From JAJISG01 sp964347345 (GTDB taxonomy: Archaea > Thermoplasmatota > Thermoplasmata > RBG-16-68-12 > JAJISG01): 15,513 nt of DNA. The stretch is taken from the NCBI GenBank assembly GCA_964347345.1, contig CAYFYB010000033.1, positions 1 through 15,513 of the forward strand, given 5' to 3'. This document shows, piece after piece, positions 1-7,064 of this stretch. A program made the translations under genes and the position numbers. The number at the start of each line of letters is the position of its first letter. Position 1 is the first letter of the stretch. Below the pieces are notes generated by a model that made no database searches, had not been told where the DNA came from, and saw only the letters and a list, made by a program, of their open reading frames with translations.

Positions 1-70
1 TTGGCTTCCCCAATAAAGTTAGCTCCGCCCAAAAGGCCACCGTAACCGTGGGGAGTGGGAGCCAAGAAGC

Positions 71-1430
71 TCAAACGTTCATCTTCTCCAGAAAATCCCC
101 CAGAACCTCCTCCAGGTTGGGTCGACCAATCTCCTGGAGCTCATACCGGACTCTCACCACCGGCTTCGTCACCTTCAGTATCCGCTTCAGGTCAACGGGA
201 GTCCCGCTGAGTACCAGATCGCAGTCCGCCGCGTTTATGCTGTCCTCCAGCTCCTTGACCTGGCTCTTCCCATAACCCATGGCGGGAAGCACGTCCCTCA
301 GATGGGGGTACTTCTTGAAAGTCTCCTTTATGCTACCGCGGGCGAAAGGCCTGGGATCCACGATGGCTGCTGCCCCGAACTTCTTGGCTGCCAGCCAGGC
401 AGCACCATACTCCATGTCTCCGTGGGTGAGGGTCGGTCCATCCTCCACCACCAGGACCCTCTTGCCGCGGACGGGAGTGGGGTCCGCCACGGTGATGGGA
501 GAGGCTGCCTCTATGACGTAGGCATCGGGGTTGACCTTCTCCACGTTCCCTCGGACGACCTCCAGGTCCTCAGGCCTCGCCGTGTTCACTTTATTGATGA
601 TGACCACATCCGCCATCCTCAGGTTGGCCTCCCCGGGGTAGTAGGACAGCTCATCTCCAGGCCTGTGGGGATCCACCAGAACGATGTGGAGATCCGGCTT
701 GCAGAAGGGGAGGTCGTTGTTCCCACCATCCCAGAGGATGATCTCCGCCTCTTTCTCGGCCTCCTCCAGGATTGCCCCGTAGTCCACCCCAGCGTATACC
801 ACAATCCCGCGGTCCACGTGGGGCTCATACTCCTCCCGCTCCTCGATGGTGCATTCATGCCTGTCCAGGTCCTCGAAGGAGGCGAACCTCTGGACCGCTT
901 GCTCCTCCAGGTTGCCGTAAGGCATGGGGTGGCGGACCACGACGACCCTTCGGCCCCAGGCCTGCAGCAGGGAAGCCACCCTCCGGGAAGTCTGACTCTT
1001 CCCAGACCCCGTTCTGACGGCGCAGACGGCTATGACAGGGACCTTGGCCTTCAGCATGGTCTTCTCTGGTGCAAGCAGGACAAAGTCCGCGCCGCAAGCA
1101 TTTGCGATGGCTGACTGAGCCCCCACGTGGTCGTAAGAAACGTCGCTGTAGGAAAACACGACCTCATCCACGTGGTGCTTTCGGATGAGCTTCGGCAGCT
1201 CCCCTTCAGGGTAGATACGAATGCCTTCAGGATACAGCCTGCCGGCTAGACTCGCGGGGTACCGCCTCCCTTCGATGTTGGGGATCTGGGTGGCCGTGAA
1301 GGCCACGACCTCGAACTCCTCCCTATCCCTGTAGCAGACGTTGAAGTTGTGGAAAGCGGGGCTCCGAAGGGAGTCCTTCGGCGCTGTCCCGTCCGGCGGC
1401 ACCCATTACGATGACCCTTCGCCTGGCCAT
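71..1430 (-). CDS. COG2403 GTPase, cyclic 2,3-diphosphoglycerate synthetase-like; N-terminus frame-disrupted
   Basis: The readable protein runs from a GTG at 1402 to TGA at 71 (443 residues). It has a P-loop, VRTGSGKSQTS, near residues 129-139, a WDGGNND stretch near 224 and a VIINKVN segment near 270, as in the COG2403 predicted GTPase/cyclic 2,3-diphosphoglycerate synthetase family. Family proteins normally begin with a glycine-rich strand (MGAAGRD) running straight into FHNFN. Here that strand, MARRRVIVMGAAGRD, is encoded from an ATG at 1430 but in another frame; 31 extra bases (1355-1385) separate the halves, and the ATG frame stops soon after. A GGAG lies ten bases before the 1430 ATG, supporting it as the original start. 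The gene is either damaged, mis-sequenced, or translated from the internal GTG without its first nucleotide-binding strand. Whether the family member here makes cyclic diphosphoglycerate is not shown by the sequence. Confidence 0.85.
1355..1385 (-). other. 31-bp hairpin-bearing insertion inside the COG2403 gene
   Basis: Removing exactly these 31 bases joins ...GCCGGACGGGAC to TTCCACAAC and restores the family sequence GAAGRD-FHNFN. The insert holds a perfect 7-bp inverted repeat with a 4-base loop, CCGAAGG-GAGT-CCTTCGG (1364-1381), and its ends are also complementary (AGCG at 1355, CGCT at 1382). Since 31 is not a multiple of three it shifts frame. An archaeal bulge-helix-bulge intron was considered but the junction bases do not give the required 4-bp central helix with exon 2. 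It may be a small palindromic insertion, or a 30-bp insertion plus a one-base error. Confidence 0.6.
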
Positions 1431-1482
1431 TGGCTATCGACTCCAGACAGGTCCTTCTACCCGCGGGACACAGTAGTCGGAG

Positions 1483-1540
1483 GATGTAGTTAAGGGTGTC
1501 TCCCGTCCTGCTGGTCCGTCACTACGAAATCTTTAACCAA
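1483..1540. promoter_or_regulatory. Divergent promoter region between the COG2403 gene and the zinc-ribbon operon
   Basis: On the + strand CTTTAACC (1531-1538) lies about 27 bases before the ATG at 1561, the spacing expected of an archaeal TATA box driving a leaderless transcript. On the - strand CTTAACTAC (1494-1486) lies about 60 bases before the ATG at 1430, leaving room for a short leader containing the GGAG seen there. Both are judged only by position and AT content. Confidence 0.4.
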
Positions 1541-1560
1541 GTCCAGGCATTCCCAAAACG

Positions 1561-1956
1561 ATGCTGGGGTACCATATCCCCTCCAGAGAGAGCGTTCTGG
1601 AGGCCTTAAAGGAGGTCCTCGGCAGAAGGAGGGTCGTATCCTCTCAGAGGGAACTCAAGGGCTTGCTGGATCGAGCTATGGCCCGGCATGGGAAGTTCCG
1701 GGTAAGTGGCCCCAGAGCCCGGCGTATCGCCTTCGAATCCGGGCTGGTGGACATGGAGATAGAGTGCCGGGAGACCCATGAACTCAAGAGCATGTTCAAG
1801 TGTCCCGTGTGCAGCCACAGGCTCAAGCTGGTCAAGAACATGACGGTCTTCGGTGGTACCGTGACCCTCGGCTACAAGTGTCCCCACTGCCCATACTGGA
1901 CCGGGCTCAAACGTCGGGTGCCCACTCGGTACATCTTCACGAGGGTTACTCCATGA
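1561..1956 (+). CDS. Conserved archaeal zinc-ribbon protein, function unknown
   Basis: 131 residues. The N-terminal ~65 residues are basic and helical, with the look of a small winged-helix or RNA/DNA-binding fold (SRESVLEALKEVL, then VSGPRARRIAFESGLV). The C-terminal half is a zinc ribbon with CPVC at residues 81-84 and CPHC at 107-110, ending in a conserved-looking basic segment (LKRRVPTRYIFTR). I recall similar short proteins in Thermoplasmata-type archaea, but no function is known to me. The stop overlaps the ATG of the next gene (ATGA), so the two are translationally coupled and probably share a pathway, plausibly nucleic-acid processing. The start has no Shine-Dalgarno and a TATA-like box ~27 bases upstream, fitting a leaderless mRNA. 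Confidence 0.85.
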   Translation: MLGYHIPSRESVLEALKEVLGRRRVVSSQRELKGLLDRAMARHGKFRVSGPRARRIAFESGLVDMEIECRETHELKSMFKCPVCSHRLKLVKNMTVFGGTVTLGYKCPHCPYWTGLKRRVPTRYIFTRVTP

Positions 1957-2915
1957 GGATATTCTATCGTGAGGGCATCAGGGTCCAGGAGAGGGGAGAG
2001 GAAGTCATCTTGGACCCCACGAGGCGACTTCCCAACTCCGTTGTAAGCCACGGACATCTGGACCACCTCTCCGCGGGAGCCCTGATGACTGTCGAGACCA
2101 TGGACATCATGAAGGTGCGGCTGGGTAGGGAAGAGGGGATCGGTTTAAGGTATGGGGAACAGACGGAAGTCAGCGGACTCAACGTCTCCCTTCTGGACGC
2201 GGGACACGTCTTCGGATCCGCCATGATCAGGGTGGAGGATGCCCTGTACTCGGGAGACGTGAATCCCGGGGGCGGTCCCACGTGCGGAACCTGCGAGCCC
2301 CAGGACTGCCGCTACCTCATCCTGGAGTCCACCTACGGGAAACCCAATTTTTCCTTCCCACCCAAGGAGGAGGTAATCCACGATATGCTGTCATGGCTGG
2401 AGGTTTCTCTGGAGAAGGGACCCGTGGCCATGGGGGCCTACGAGTTCGGAAAAGCCCAGGAGATGATGGCGGTAGCAAACCAGCTGCCTTATCCCGTCTT
2501 GGTTGATGATCGGATCGCGAACCTGGCGGATGTCTACCTCCGCCACGGCCATGAGCTGAAGTACGTTCGCTCCCAGGATGCCGAGGAGGAAAAGGAGGGT
2601 CCCTACATACTCATACTGCCCACTCGAAAGCTGAAGAGACCCGGGAGCAGGGAGGTCAAGGATGTTCTCAGCCAGGGCGGGAGGACCGCCTTCGCCTCAG
2701 GTTGGTGTTCCGTCTTCGACTTCAGCAGGAGCCACGTCCTGGATGCTCAGTTTCCTCTCAGCGACCACGGGGATTTCTGGGACCTCCTCTGGTTCGTGGA
2801 CGCCTGCAATCCCCGCGTTGTCTATACCTGTCACGGGTATTCCCAAGAGCTGGCGAGGATGATTCGCAGTGGACTGAGGAGGAGGGCTGAGACCCTCCCG
2901 AATGCCTGGTTCTGA
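1953..2915 (+). CDS. Metallo-beta-lactamase-fold RNA/DNA nuclease (COG1236-like)
   Basis: 320 residues from the ATG that overlaps the preceding stop; the reading frame extends upstream but the earlier part lies inside the zinc-ribbon gene. The metal-binding motifs are all present: HGHLDH (residues 33-38), the GH of DAGHVFGSA (His85), the SGDVN aspartate (Asp102), and SDHGDF in the C-terminal part matching the beta-CASP motif with the last metal-binding histidine. This is the family of archaeal/eukaryotic mRNA 3'-end processing factors and bacterial ligase-associated exonucleases. At 320 residues it is shorter than the archaeal CPSF-like enzymes with KH domains (over 600) and nearer the short exonuclease type. 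A cysteine cluster, CGTCEPQDC (~111-119), could bind an additional metal. Substrate (RNA or DNA) cannot be decided from sequence. Confidence 0.88.
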   Translation: MRIFYREGIRVQERGEEVILDPTRRLPNSVVSHGHLDHLSAGALMTVETMDIMKVRLGREEGIGLRYGEQTEVSGLNVSLLDAGHVFGSAMIRVEDALYSGDVNPGGGPTCGTCEPQDCRYLILESTYGKPNFSFPPKEEVIHDMLSWLEVSLEKGPVAMGAYEFGKAQEMMAVANQLPYPVLVDDRIANLADVYLRHGHELKYVRSQDAEEEKEGPYILILPTRKLKRPGSREVKDVLSQGGRTAFASGWCSVFDFSRSHVLDAQFPLSDHGDFWDLLWFVDACNPRVVYTCHGYSQELARMIRSGLRRRAETLPNAWF

Positions 2916-2924
2916 GGTGATGGG

Positions 2925-3374
2925 ATGGAGTTCGCGGCGGAGGATAGAAGGCTTGTTGTGAAGCTGAACCGGGGGGAAGAGTTCATTCCGTCTCTGGTCA
3001 AGGCTGCCCGGGAGGCAGGAGTTACCTCCGGACTCGTTTTGGCGGGTATCGGTGCCATAAGGGAGTTCGAACTGGGATGGTTCGACCCTGAAAGGAGGGT
3101 CTACATCAGGAACAGCTACGATGAAAGCCATGAGCTCCTCTCTCTCCAGGGCACCGTGACCCTGGAGGCTGACCCCCCTATCCACCTCCATTGCTCCCTC
3201 TCCAACAGGGGGAACGAGGTCATCGGGGGACACCTCTTTCGAGGCACGGTGTCGGTGCTGGCGGAGGTAGCAATTCAGGGTCTGGATACCATCCGCCTAG
3301 ACCGGAAGGAAAGCCCGGCTACCGGATTGAAGGAGCTCACCATCCGAAAGGGTCAGGGCCCGGCTACCAGGTGA
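2925..3374 (+). CDS. PPC (DUF296) domain protein
   Basis: 149 residues, essentially one PPC/DUF296 domain. The signature HLHCSLSNRGNEVIGGHL contains three histidines (87, 89, 103) that in solved PPC structures form a metal site in the trimer. The N-terminal KLNRGEEFIPSLVKAAREAGVTSGLVLAGIGAI is the usual start of the fold. In plants the domain occurs in AT-hook DNA-binding proteins; the stand-alone prokaryotic forms have no settled role. It starts nine bases after the nuclease stop, with GAGGTGA (2914-2920) four bases before the ATG, so it is the third gene of this operon. Its 3' end overlaps the 3' end of the convergent zinc-finger gene by 11 bp. Confidence 0.88.
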   Translation: MEFAAEDRRLVVKLNRGEEFIPSLVKAAREAGVTSGLVLAGIGAIREFELGWFDPERRVYIRNSYDESHELLSLQGTVTLEADPPIHLHCSLSNRGNEVIGGHLFRGTVSVLAEVAIQGLDTIRLDRKESPATGLKELTIRKGQGPATR

Positions 3375-3576
3375 GCCTGTCTATCTTCCTCTCCACCTTT
3401 GTGGCCTTCTTGAACTCCTTGTAGTGCTCCTTGCAGAGGTGGGCTCTCCTGGCCTCCTCGATGCTCAGGTCCGAGAGGGCATCGGCCACCTTTCGACCAG
3501 AGAGGGATCTGACGGCGGGCTTCTTGCAGCCCTCCACGGAACAACTCTCTTCTCGCTCACCTCGTCTTCGGGCCAT
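3364..3576 (-). CDS. Small zinc-finger protein, function unknown
   Basis: 70 residues, very basic. Candidate zinc ligands are Cys12 and Cys17 (CSVEGC), then Cys48 and His51 in HLCKEHYKEFKKATK. The pattern 'two cysteines, KxAVRSLS, a spacer, LCKEHYKEFKK' is one I recall in short archaeal proteins of unknown role; the basic C-terminal helix suggests binding to RNA or ribosomes, which is inference. The gene lies 22 bases after truD in the same direction with no recognisable Shine-Dalgarno, so it is probably co-transcribed with truD. Confidence 0.78.
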   Translation of the reverse strand: MARRRGEREESCSVEGCKKPAVRSLSGRKVADALSDLSIEEARRAHLCKEHYKEFKKATKVERKIDRLTW

Positions 3577-3598
3577 GATGGGTGAAGAAAGTCGGACC

Positions 3599-4879
3599 TT
3601 AATAAGGGCTGTCTTCCGTCTTCATAATCTCCCGCAGCAGGGCCGTTGCGTAGCATCCAGGGTTTAAGCGGAAACGAAGCAGGACATCACCGTCCAGCTC
3701 GTAGGAGAAATCGATCAGGGGAGCTAGCAGCTCTCTCCGAAGACCCCTGGAGGACAAGCGGGGGATGCGCGACAGTAGGAAGTCCTTGGGATCGGCTCCC
3801 TCCTCCTCCACGACCGATCTCTCCAGACGGCCCATCTCGCCGTGGGCGAATGATACCTCGTACCCCAGGATGAGGCCGCTGATCCATGCCTTTCCAGCCT
3901 CCACCTGTACCCGGACCTTCGATTTGTTGGCCTCCGTCACCTCTACGGGGGAATCCCTTCTGGGAAGTCCCCTTTTGTCCATTGGAAGAACGAGGTCCCC
4001 CACGAGGGGCTCCCTGAGTGAGAGACCCTCCTGGAGCCTCAGGCTGAGAATCCTGTTGAACAGGAAGGACTGGTAGGCATATACGAGGAGGGTGAGGAGG
4101 TTGAAGGGGAGCTGGGCGAGGGCATCATCATAGTCCCCTGGATTCGTGCGGAGGTGGTTCAGGATGGCCCGCTCGAAGCTTAACCTCTTAGGATAATCCC
4201 TTAGGGCCCTAGCCACGTTTCCGGATTCCTCGAAGTCCCTCCGTGCGAGGAAGGCATCCTCATCTTCCCCAGGCTGGGGATGAGCCAGGTAGGTGTTCAC
4301 CGCTCCCTGGAAGTCGCCCCTTACGATGGCCCTTCCCACCAGGTGGCTGATGGGCCTAACCTCCCCGAACCTCTGAGGACCGAAGAAGTTCGGGAAGCCA
4401 CCCGCTCGTATGAGATCCCTGGCCAGCTCCTCCATACGGGCGGAGACCTCCTCCCTTGACAAGCTCACCTCAGTGACCCTTACAGAGAACTCATTCCCCA
4501 GCAGATGACCAAGCTCGAGCCTCTTCGCCGTCCTGCCAACTGGCTCGAGGGATACATCCTTCAGCCTGACTCGGCTCAAAGATTGGGCTTCTACGTCCCG
4601 GAACGTCATCCACTGGGTCGTGATGGCTCTCTTGTCCTTAGTCCCGGCAAAGCTGATACGGCGGCGACTGACACCCAGGGCCCGGGAGAGCTCTCGGACC
4701 AGCCGGTTCGTCTCCCAATTCCTCGACGTCACCTTCACCAGCTGATAGTGACCCTCTTCCGAAGGGGGGAGCTCCAGAGGCACCTCCACCACGACGAAAT
4801 CCTCGGGAGTTGCCTTGAGGCGACCGCCTATGCCCGGACGTGAGGTGAGATACGCAGAAATCCCTATTTCTCCTTCCAT
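3599..4879 (-). CDS. truD: tRNA pseudouridine(13) synthase TruD
   Basis: 426 residues, the normal size of archaeal TruD (archaeal/eukaryotic Pus7 family), which converts U13 of tRNA (and other targets in some archaea) to pseudouridine. The N-terminus has the family opening GIGGRLKATPEDFVVVEVP. The catalytic motif ISFAGTKDKRAITTQ contains the active-site aspartate Asp82. The second family block, NFFGPQRFGEVRPISHLVGRAIVRGDF, follows near residue 165, and the insertion (TRUD) domain lies after it. The ATG at 4879 is preceded by GAGGT at a long spacing (about 13 bases). It lies downstream of rpoL in the same direction and is followed by a small zinc-finger gene. Confidence 0.95.
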   Translation of the reverse strand: MEGEIGISAYLTSRPGIGGRLKATPEDFVVVEVPLELPPSEEGHYQLVKVTSRNWETNRLVRELSRALGVSRRRISFAGTKDKRAITTQWMTFRDVEAQSLSRVRLKDVSLEPVGRTAKRLELGHLLGNEFSVRVTEVSLSREEVSARMEELARDLIRAGGFPNFFGPQRFGEVRPISHLVGRAIVRGDFQGAVNTYLAHPQPGEDEDAFLARRDFEESGNVARALRDYPKRLSFERAILNHLRTNPGDYDDALAQLPFNLLTLLVYAYQSFLFNRILSLRLQEGLSLREPLVGDLVLPMDKRGLPRRDSPVEVTEANKSKVRVQVEAGKAWISGLILGYEVSFAHGEMGRLERSVVEEEGADPKDFLLSRIPRLSSRGLRRELLAPLIDFSYELDGDVLLRFRLNPGCYATALLREIMKTEDSPY

Positions 4880-4888
4880 TGGTGAATC

Positions 4889-5017
4889 TCACAACCTCGG
4901 CGGCCACTTATGCACTCTGTGCTGTTGGACTCTGTGGAGCCCTCTGGCCCCACTCCTGGTATGAGAGACCGCAACCTTCGAAGGGAGAAGAACATCTTCC
5001 CCGGGTGCGACCTTCAC
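4889..5017 (-). CDS. Possible 42-codon ORF between rpoL and truD
   Basis: A GTG overlaps the rpoL stop (GTGA at 5017-5014) and opens a 42-codon frame that ends nine bases before the truD ATG, exactly filling the 130-bp gap. The predicted peptide begins KVAPGEDVLLPSKVAVSH and becomes basic; I recognise no family and no metal-binding motif. The overlap and fit suggest translational coupling, but a frame this short arises easily by chance in GC-rich DNA. The alternative is a simple untranslated spacer. Confidence 0.25.
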   Translation of the reverse strand: MKVAPGEDVLLPSKVAVSHTRSGARGLHRVQQHRVHKWPPRL

Positions 5018-5313
5018 TCCTTCCTGGAGGCTTCCTCTTGGCCGAGGGTCTCCCGCAGTTTCTCCTTCATCTCCCCATACCGCCCTGCGAGATCGAGGGC
5101 CACTTCCCTCAGGATGTCCTGGGGCTTGCCCTCCTTTGATTCGAGGGATATCGTAGGCTTGTCCAGCTGGGGGTGTCCGGTTATGTATCGCGCGTCTGCC
5201 ACCCGGCCGTCCTTGAGCAGCTGGCTGATGAGGGGATATATTACGGTGTCATCAGGGTTCACAACTTCCAGCTTTAGGGTGTTCTTTGACTTCTCCAGCA
5301 CGCGGAGTTCCAT
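5014..5313 (-). CDS. rpoL: DNA-directed RNA polymerase subunit L (Rpo11)
   Basis: 99 residues from the ATG at 5313 (MELRVLEKSKNTLKLEV); a GTG two codons earlier (5319) is an alternative. The sequence follows the RpoL/Rpb11 family: an opening strand, a core with YPLISQLLKDGRVADARYITGHPQLDKPTISLESKEG, and a C-terminal helix (LAGRYGEMKEKLRETLGQ) that in the solved enzyme packs against subunit D to form the assembly platform equivalent to the bacterial alpha dimer. TTCTAATACC (5350-5341) lies about 27-33 bases upstream, with AAAAGG before it as a possible BRE, so the gene probably has its own promoter and little or no leader. Length is normal for the family. Confidence 0.93.
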   Translation of the reverse strand: MELRVLEKSKNTLKLEVVNPDDTVIYPLISQLLKDGRVADARYITGHPQLDKPTISLESKEGKPQDILREVALDLAGRYGEMKEKLRETLGQEEASRKE

Positions 5314-5381
5314 GGGCACCGGGGAACACTAGAACGGGTGGGTATTAGAACCTTTTCAACCCTGAAGGGCCCGGGAACGGG

Positions 5382-6548
5382 CTAATCCCCACCCATCCCC
5401 CCCGACGGGGAGCCCGGTACCTTCGACGCCCCCCTCGCTGCCATCATCCTGCTGCTCGAGAGGAAGAAGGCAAGGGCAGCCAGGGACATCCCCGAGGCCA
5501 CGTACATAACCCCGAGCCTCCCGAGACTGATGGCCACGAAACCGCCGAGGATTGGCCCCAGCGCCTGCGACAGGTTCAACGCGGAACCCAGAAGGCCTGT
5601 GGAGGTGGCTCTCTCGACACTCCTCTCCATCACGTACCTCAAGCTGCCCACATAGAGGCTTGCCCAGGAGAACCCCAGCAGGATCTGAGCGGGAAACATC
5701 TGCCAGAAGTCCTGAGCGACGGTGAAGGAGTAGAAGGTGAGGGCCGCCCCCAAGAGGCCCACCTTCACCAACCTGTCACTCCGGAACCTGTCCAATACCA
5801 TCATGAAGGCAAACTGGGTGAAGGTGTTGGTGAGGTAGAGAATCCCGATCATCTCCTTCGGAATATGGAGAGCGTCCTCGAGATAGATGGGAAAGATGAC
5901 CCATATCATGCTCGCACCGGTGTGCCTTATCAGGACTGAAGCGTACACAGGCAAGTTCCGCCTAACGACATCCAGGGGGAGCAGGGGAACAGCCAGGGAT
6001 ATATGCCTGGGAAAGGGCATCCTGAGAACCGCGAAGAAGGCTAGAGCATAGAGAGTTGAGGACATGGCGAAGACCAGGCGTACCCCGAGGGCCTCAGAGT
6101 CGGGCAGGGTGGCGACGATTCCCGCCAGCAAAGAGCCCACACCCCATCCTAGGGCCCCCACGGACACGAACCTTCCCATGGGCCGGTTTGTTTCGTGGGC
6201 GTAGGCCAGAAGGGCGGCGGGGAACATGCCGAAGGTGACTCCCACGAGGGCCCTGCTGAGGGCCAGGGTCCAGGGATCGGGGGCGATTATCTGGGTGAGG
6301 GTGGCAATGGAAGCCAGGCCAAGACCCGCCTTGAGGACTCCACGACGGCCCTTGATGTCCGCTAGGCGACCGAAGAGGTACGAGGCCCAGAAGGCGGTTA
6401 TGGCAAAGGCGAAGAAGATCAGGCCGATCTCAAAGTCCGTGGCTCCCAGGACGTGGCCCGCGTAGTTGGGTATGAATATGGAGGCAGAGAAGGTGGCTGC
6501 CCCGGCAAGGAACTGGATGCTCAGAGGCCTGATCAGGGTCCTGTCCAA
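5382..6548 (-). CDS. Major facilitator superfamily transporter
   Basis: 388 residues, strongly hydrophobic, with about 12 predicted membrane spans as expected of a full-length MFS protein. The MFS signature between spans 2 and 3 is clear: GRLADIKGRRGVLK (~residues 61-74). Further landmarks are RALVGVTFGMFPAALLAYAHE (span 4) and a long central loop around residue 175-185 that separates the two halves. The first in-frame start is a TTG at 6548 with no ribosome binding site; no ATG is available near the N-terminus before the first membrane span. Substrate cannot be inferred: neighbours are lipid-precursor genes upstream (98 bases) and rpoL downstream (68 bases), which gives no firm hint. It acts in the cytoplasmic membrane. 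Confidence 0.9.
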   Translation of the reverse strand: MDRTLIRPLSIQFLAGAATFSASIFIPNYAGHVLGATDFEIGLIFFAFAITAFWASYLFGRLADIKGRRGVLKAGLGLASIATLTQIIAPDPWTLALSRALVGVTFGMFPAALLAYAHETNRPMGRFVSVGALGWGVGSLLAGIVATLPDSEALGVRLVFAMSSTLYALAFFAVLRMPFPRHISLAVPLLPLDVVRRNLPVYASVLIRHTGASMIWVIFPIYLEDALHIPKEMIGILYLTNTFTQFAFMMVLDRFRSDRLVKVGLLGAALTFYSFTVAQDFWQMFPAQILLGFSWASLYVGSLRYVMERSVERATSTGLLGSALNLSQALGPILGGFVAISLGRLGVMYVASGMSLAALAFFLSSSRMMAARGASKVPGSPSGGMGGD

Positions 6549-6640
6549 GGGGATGCCTACCGACCGAGTTTACGGCGGCGGGTAACTACTTGATGGTGAA
6601 GAAGTTTATCCATGGCATCTGAAGGGTGGATCTGAGAGTC

Positions 6641-7063
6641 CTACGCGCCCTCCAGGGGGGCCTTTCCTGAAGGCCGGAACTTGTAGCCGTAGTAGATGAT
6701 GCCCGAGTCCCCCTCCTCTCCAAGCTTCCTGAAGGCTGCCTCCACGGGCATGCCGATGCTCATCTCTGAAGGGTCAATGTCGATGACCTGAGAAGTAACC
6801 CGGGCTCCCTCCTTGAGTTCGACGATGGCGAGAACGTAGGGCCTGATCGACTGGAAGCCCTTGGCGGCCTCGTGTACCACGGTGTAGGACACCACACTGC
6901 CCTTTCCGCTCAGCTGTACTTCCTCCATCTTCCCCAGGCTCTTCCTTCCGCACTTCGGGCATATGGCCCGTGGCGGAAAGTCGATCTCTCCACAGCTGCC
7001 ACATTTGGTTCCGATGAGGTTATATCGGCTGCCAATCTCCCTCCAGAAACGCGGAATGGCCAT
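6641..7063 (-). CDS. DUF35 zinc-ribbon/OB-fold acyl-CoA-binding protein of the thiolase-HMGCS complex
   Basis: 140 residues. An N-terminal rubredoxin-like zinc ribbon (CGSCG at 21-25, CPKCG at 35-39) is followed by an OB-fold (about residues 45-125; GKGSVVSYTVVHEAAKGF, then PYVLAIVELKEGARV). This is the DUF35 family. In methanogenic archaea the homologue has been shown structurally to bridge acetoacetyl-CoA thiolase and HMG-CoA synthase and let CoA intermediates pass between the active sites; here it follows both genes, so the same role is inferred. The ATG comes one base after the thiolase stop, with AGGAGG ten bases upstream inside the thiolase gene, indicating coupled translation. It is the last gene of the cluster. 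Confidence 0.92.
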   Translation of the reverse strand: MAIPRFWREIGSRYNLIGTKCGSCGEIDFPPRAICPKCGRKSLGKMEEVQLSGKGSVVSYTVVHEAAKGFQSIRPYVLAIVELKEGARVTSQVIDIDPSEMSIGMPVEAAFRKLGEEGDSGIIYYGYKFRPSGKAPLEGA

Positions 7064-7064
7064 C

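Noticed and set aside
48..275. Short + strand frame at the left edge
   Set aside because: Lies antisense over the conserved C-terminus of the COG2403 gene; bases 1-70 outside that gene hold nothing I can identify.
302..1114. 270-codon open frame on the + strand opposite the COG2403 gene
   Set aside because: It is antisense to a clearly conserved protein, has no family features, and long antisense frames are common in GC-rich DNA.
1355..1385. Archaeal bulge-helix-bulge intron in the COG2403 mRNA
   Set aside because: The bases after the 5' junction (AGCGC) do not pair with the bases after the 3' junction (TTCCAC), so the required central helix cannot form.
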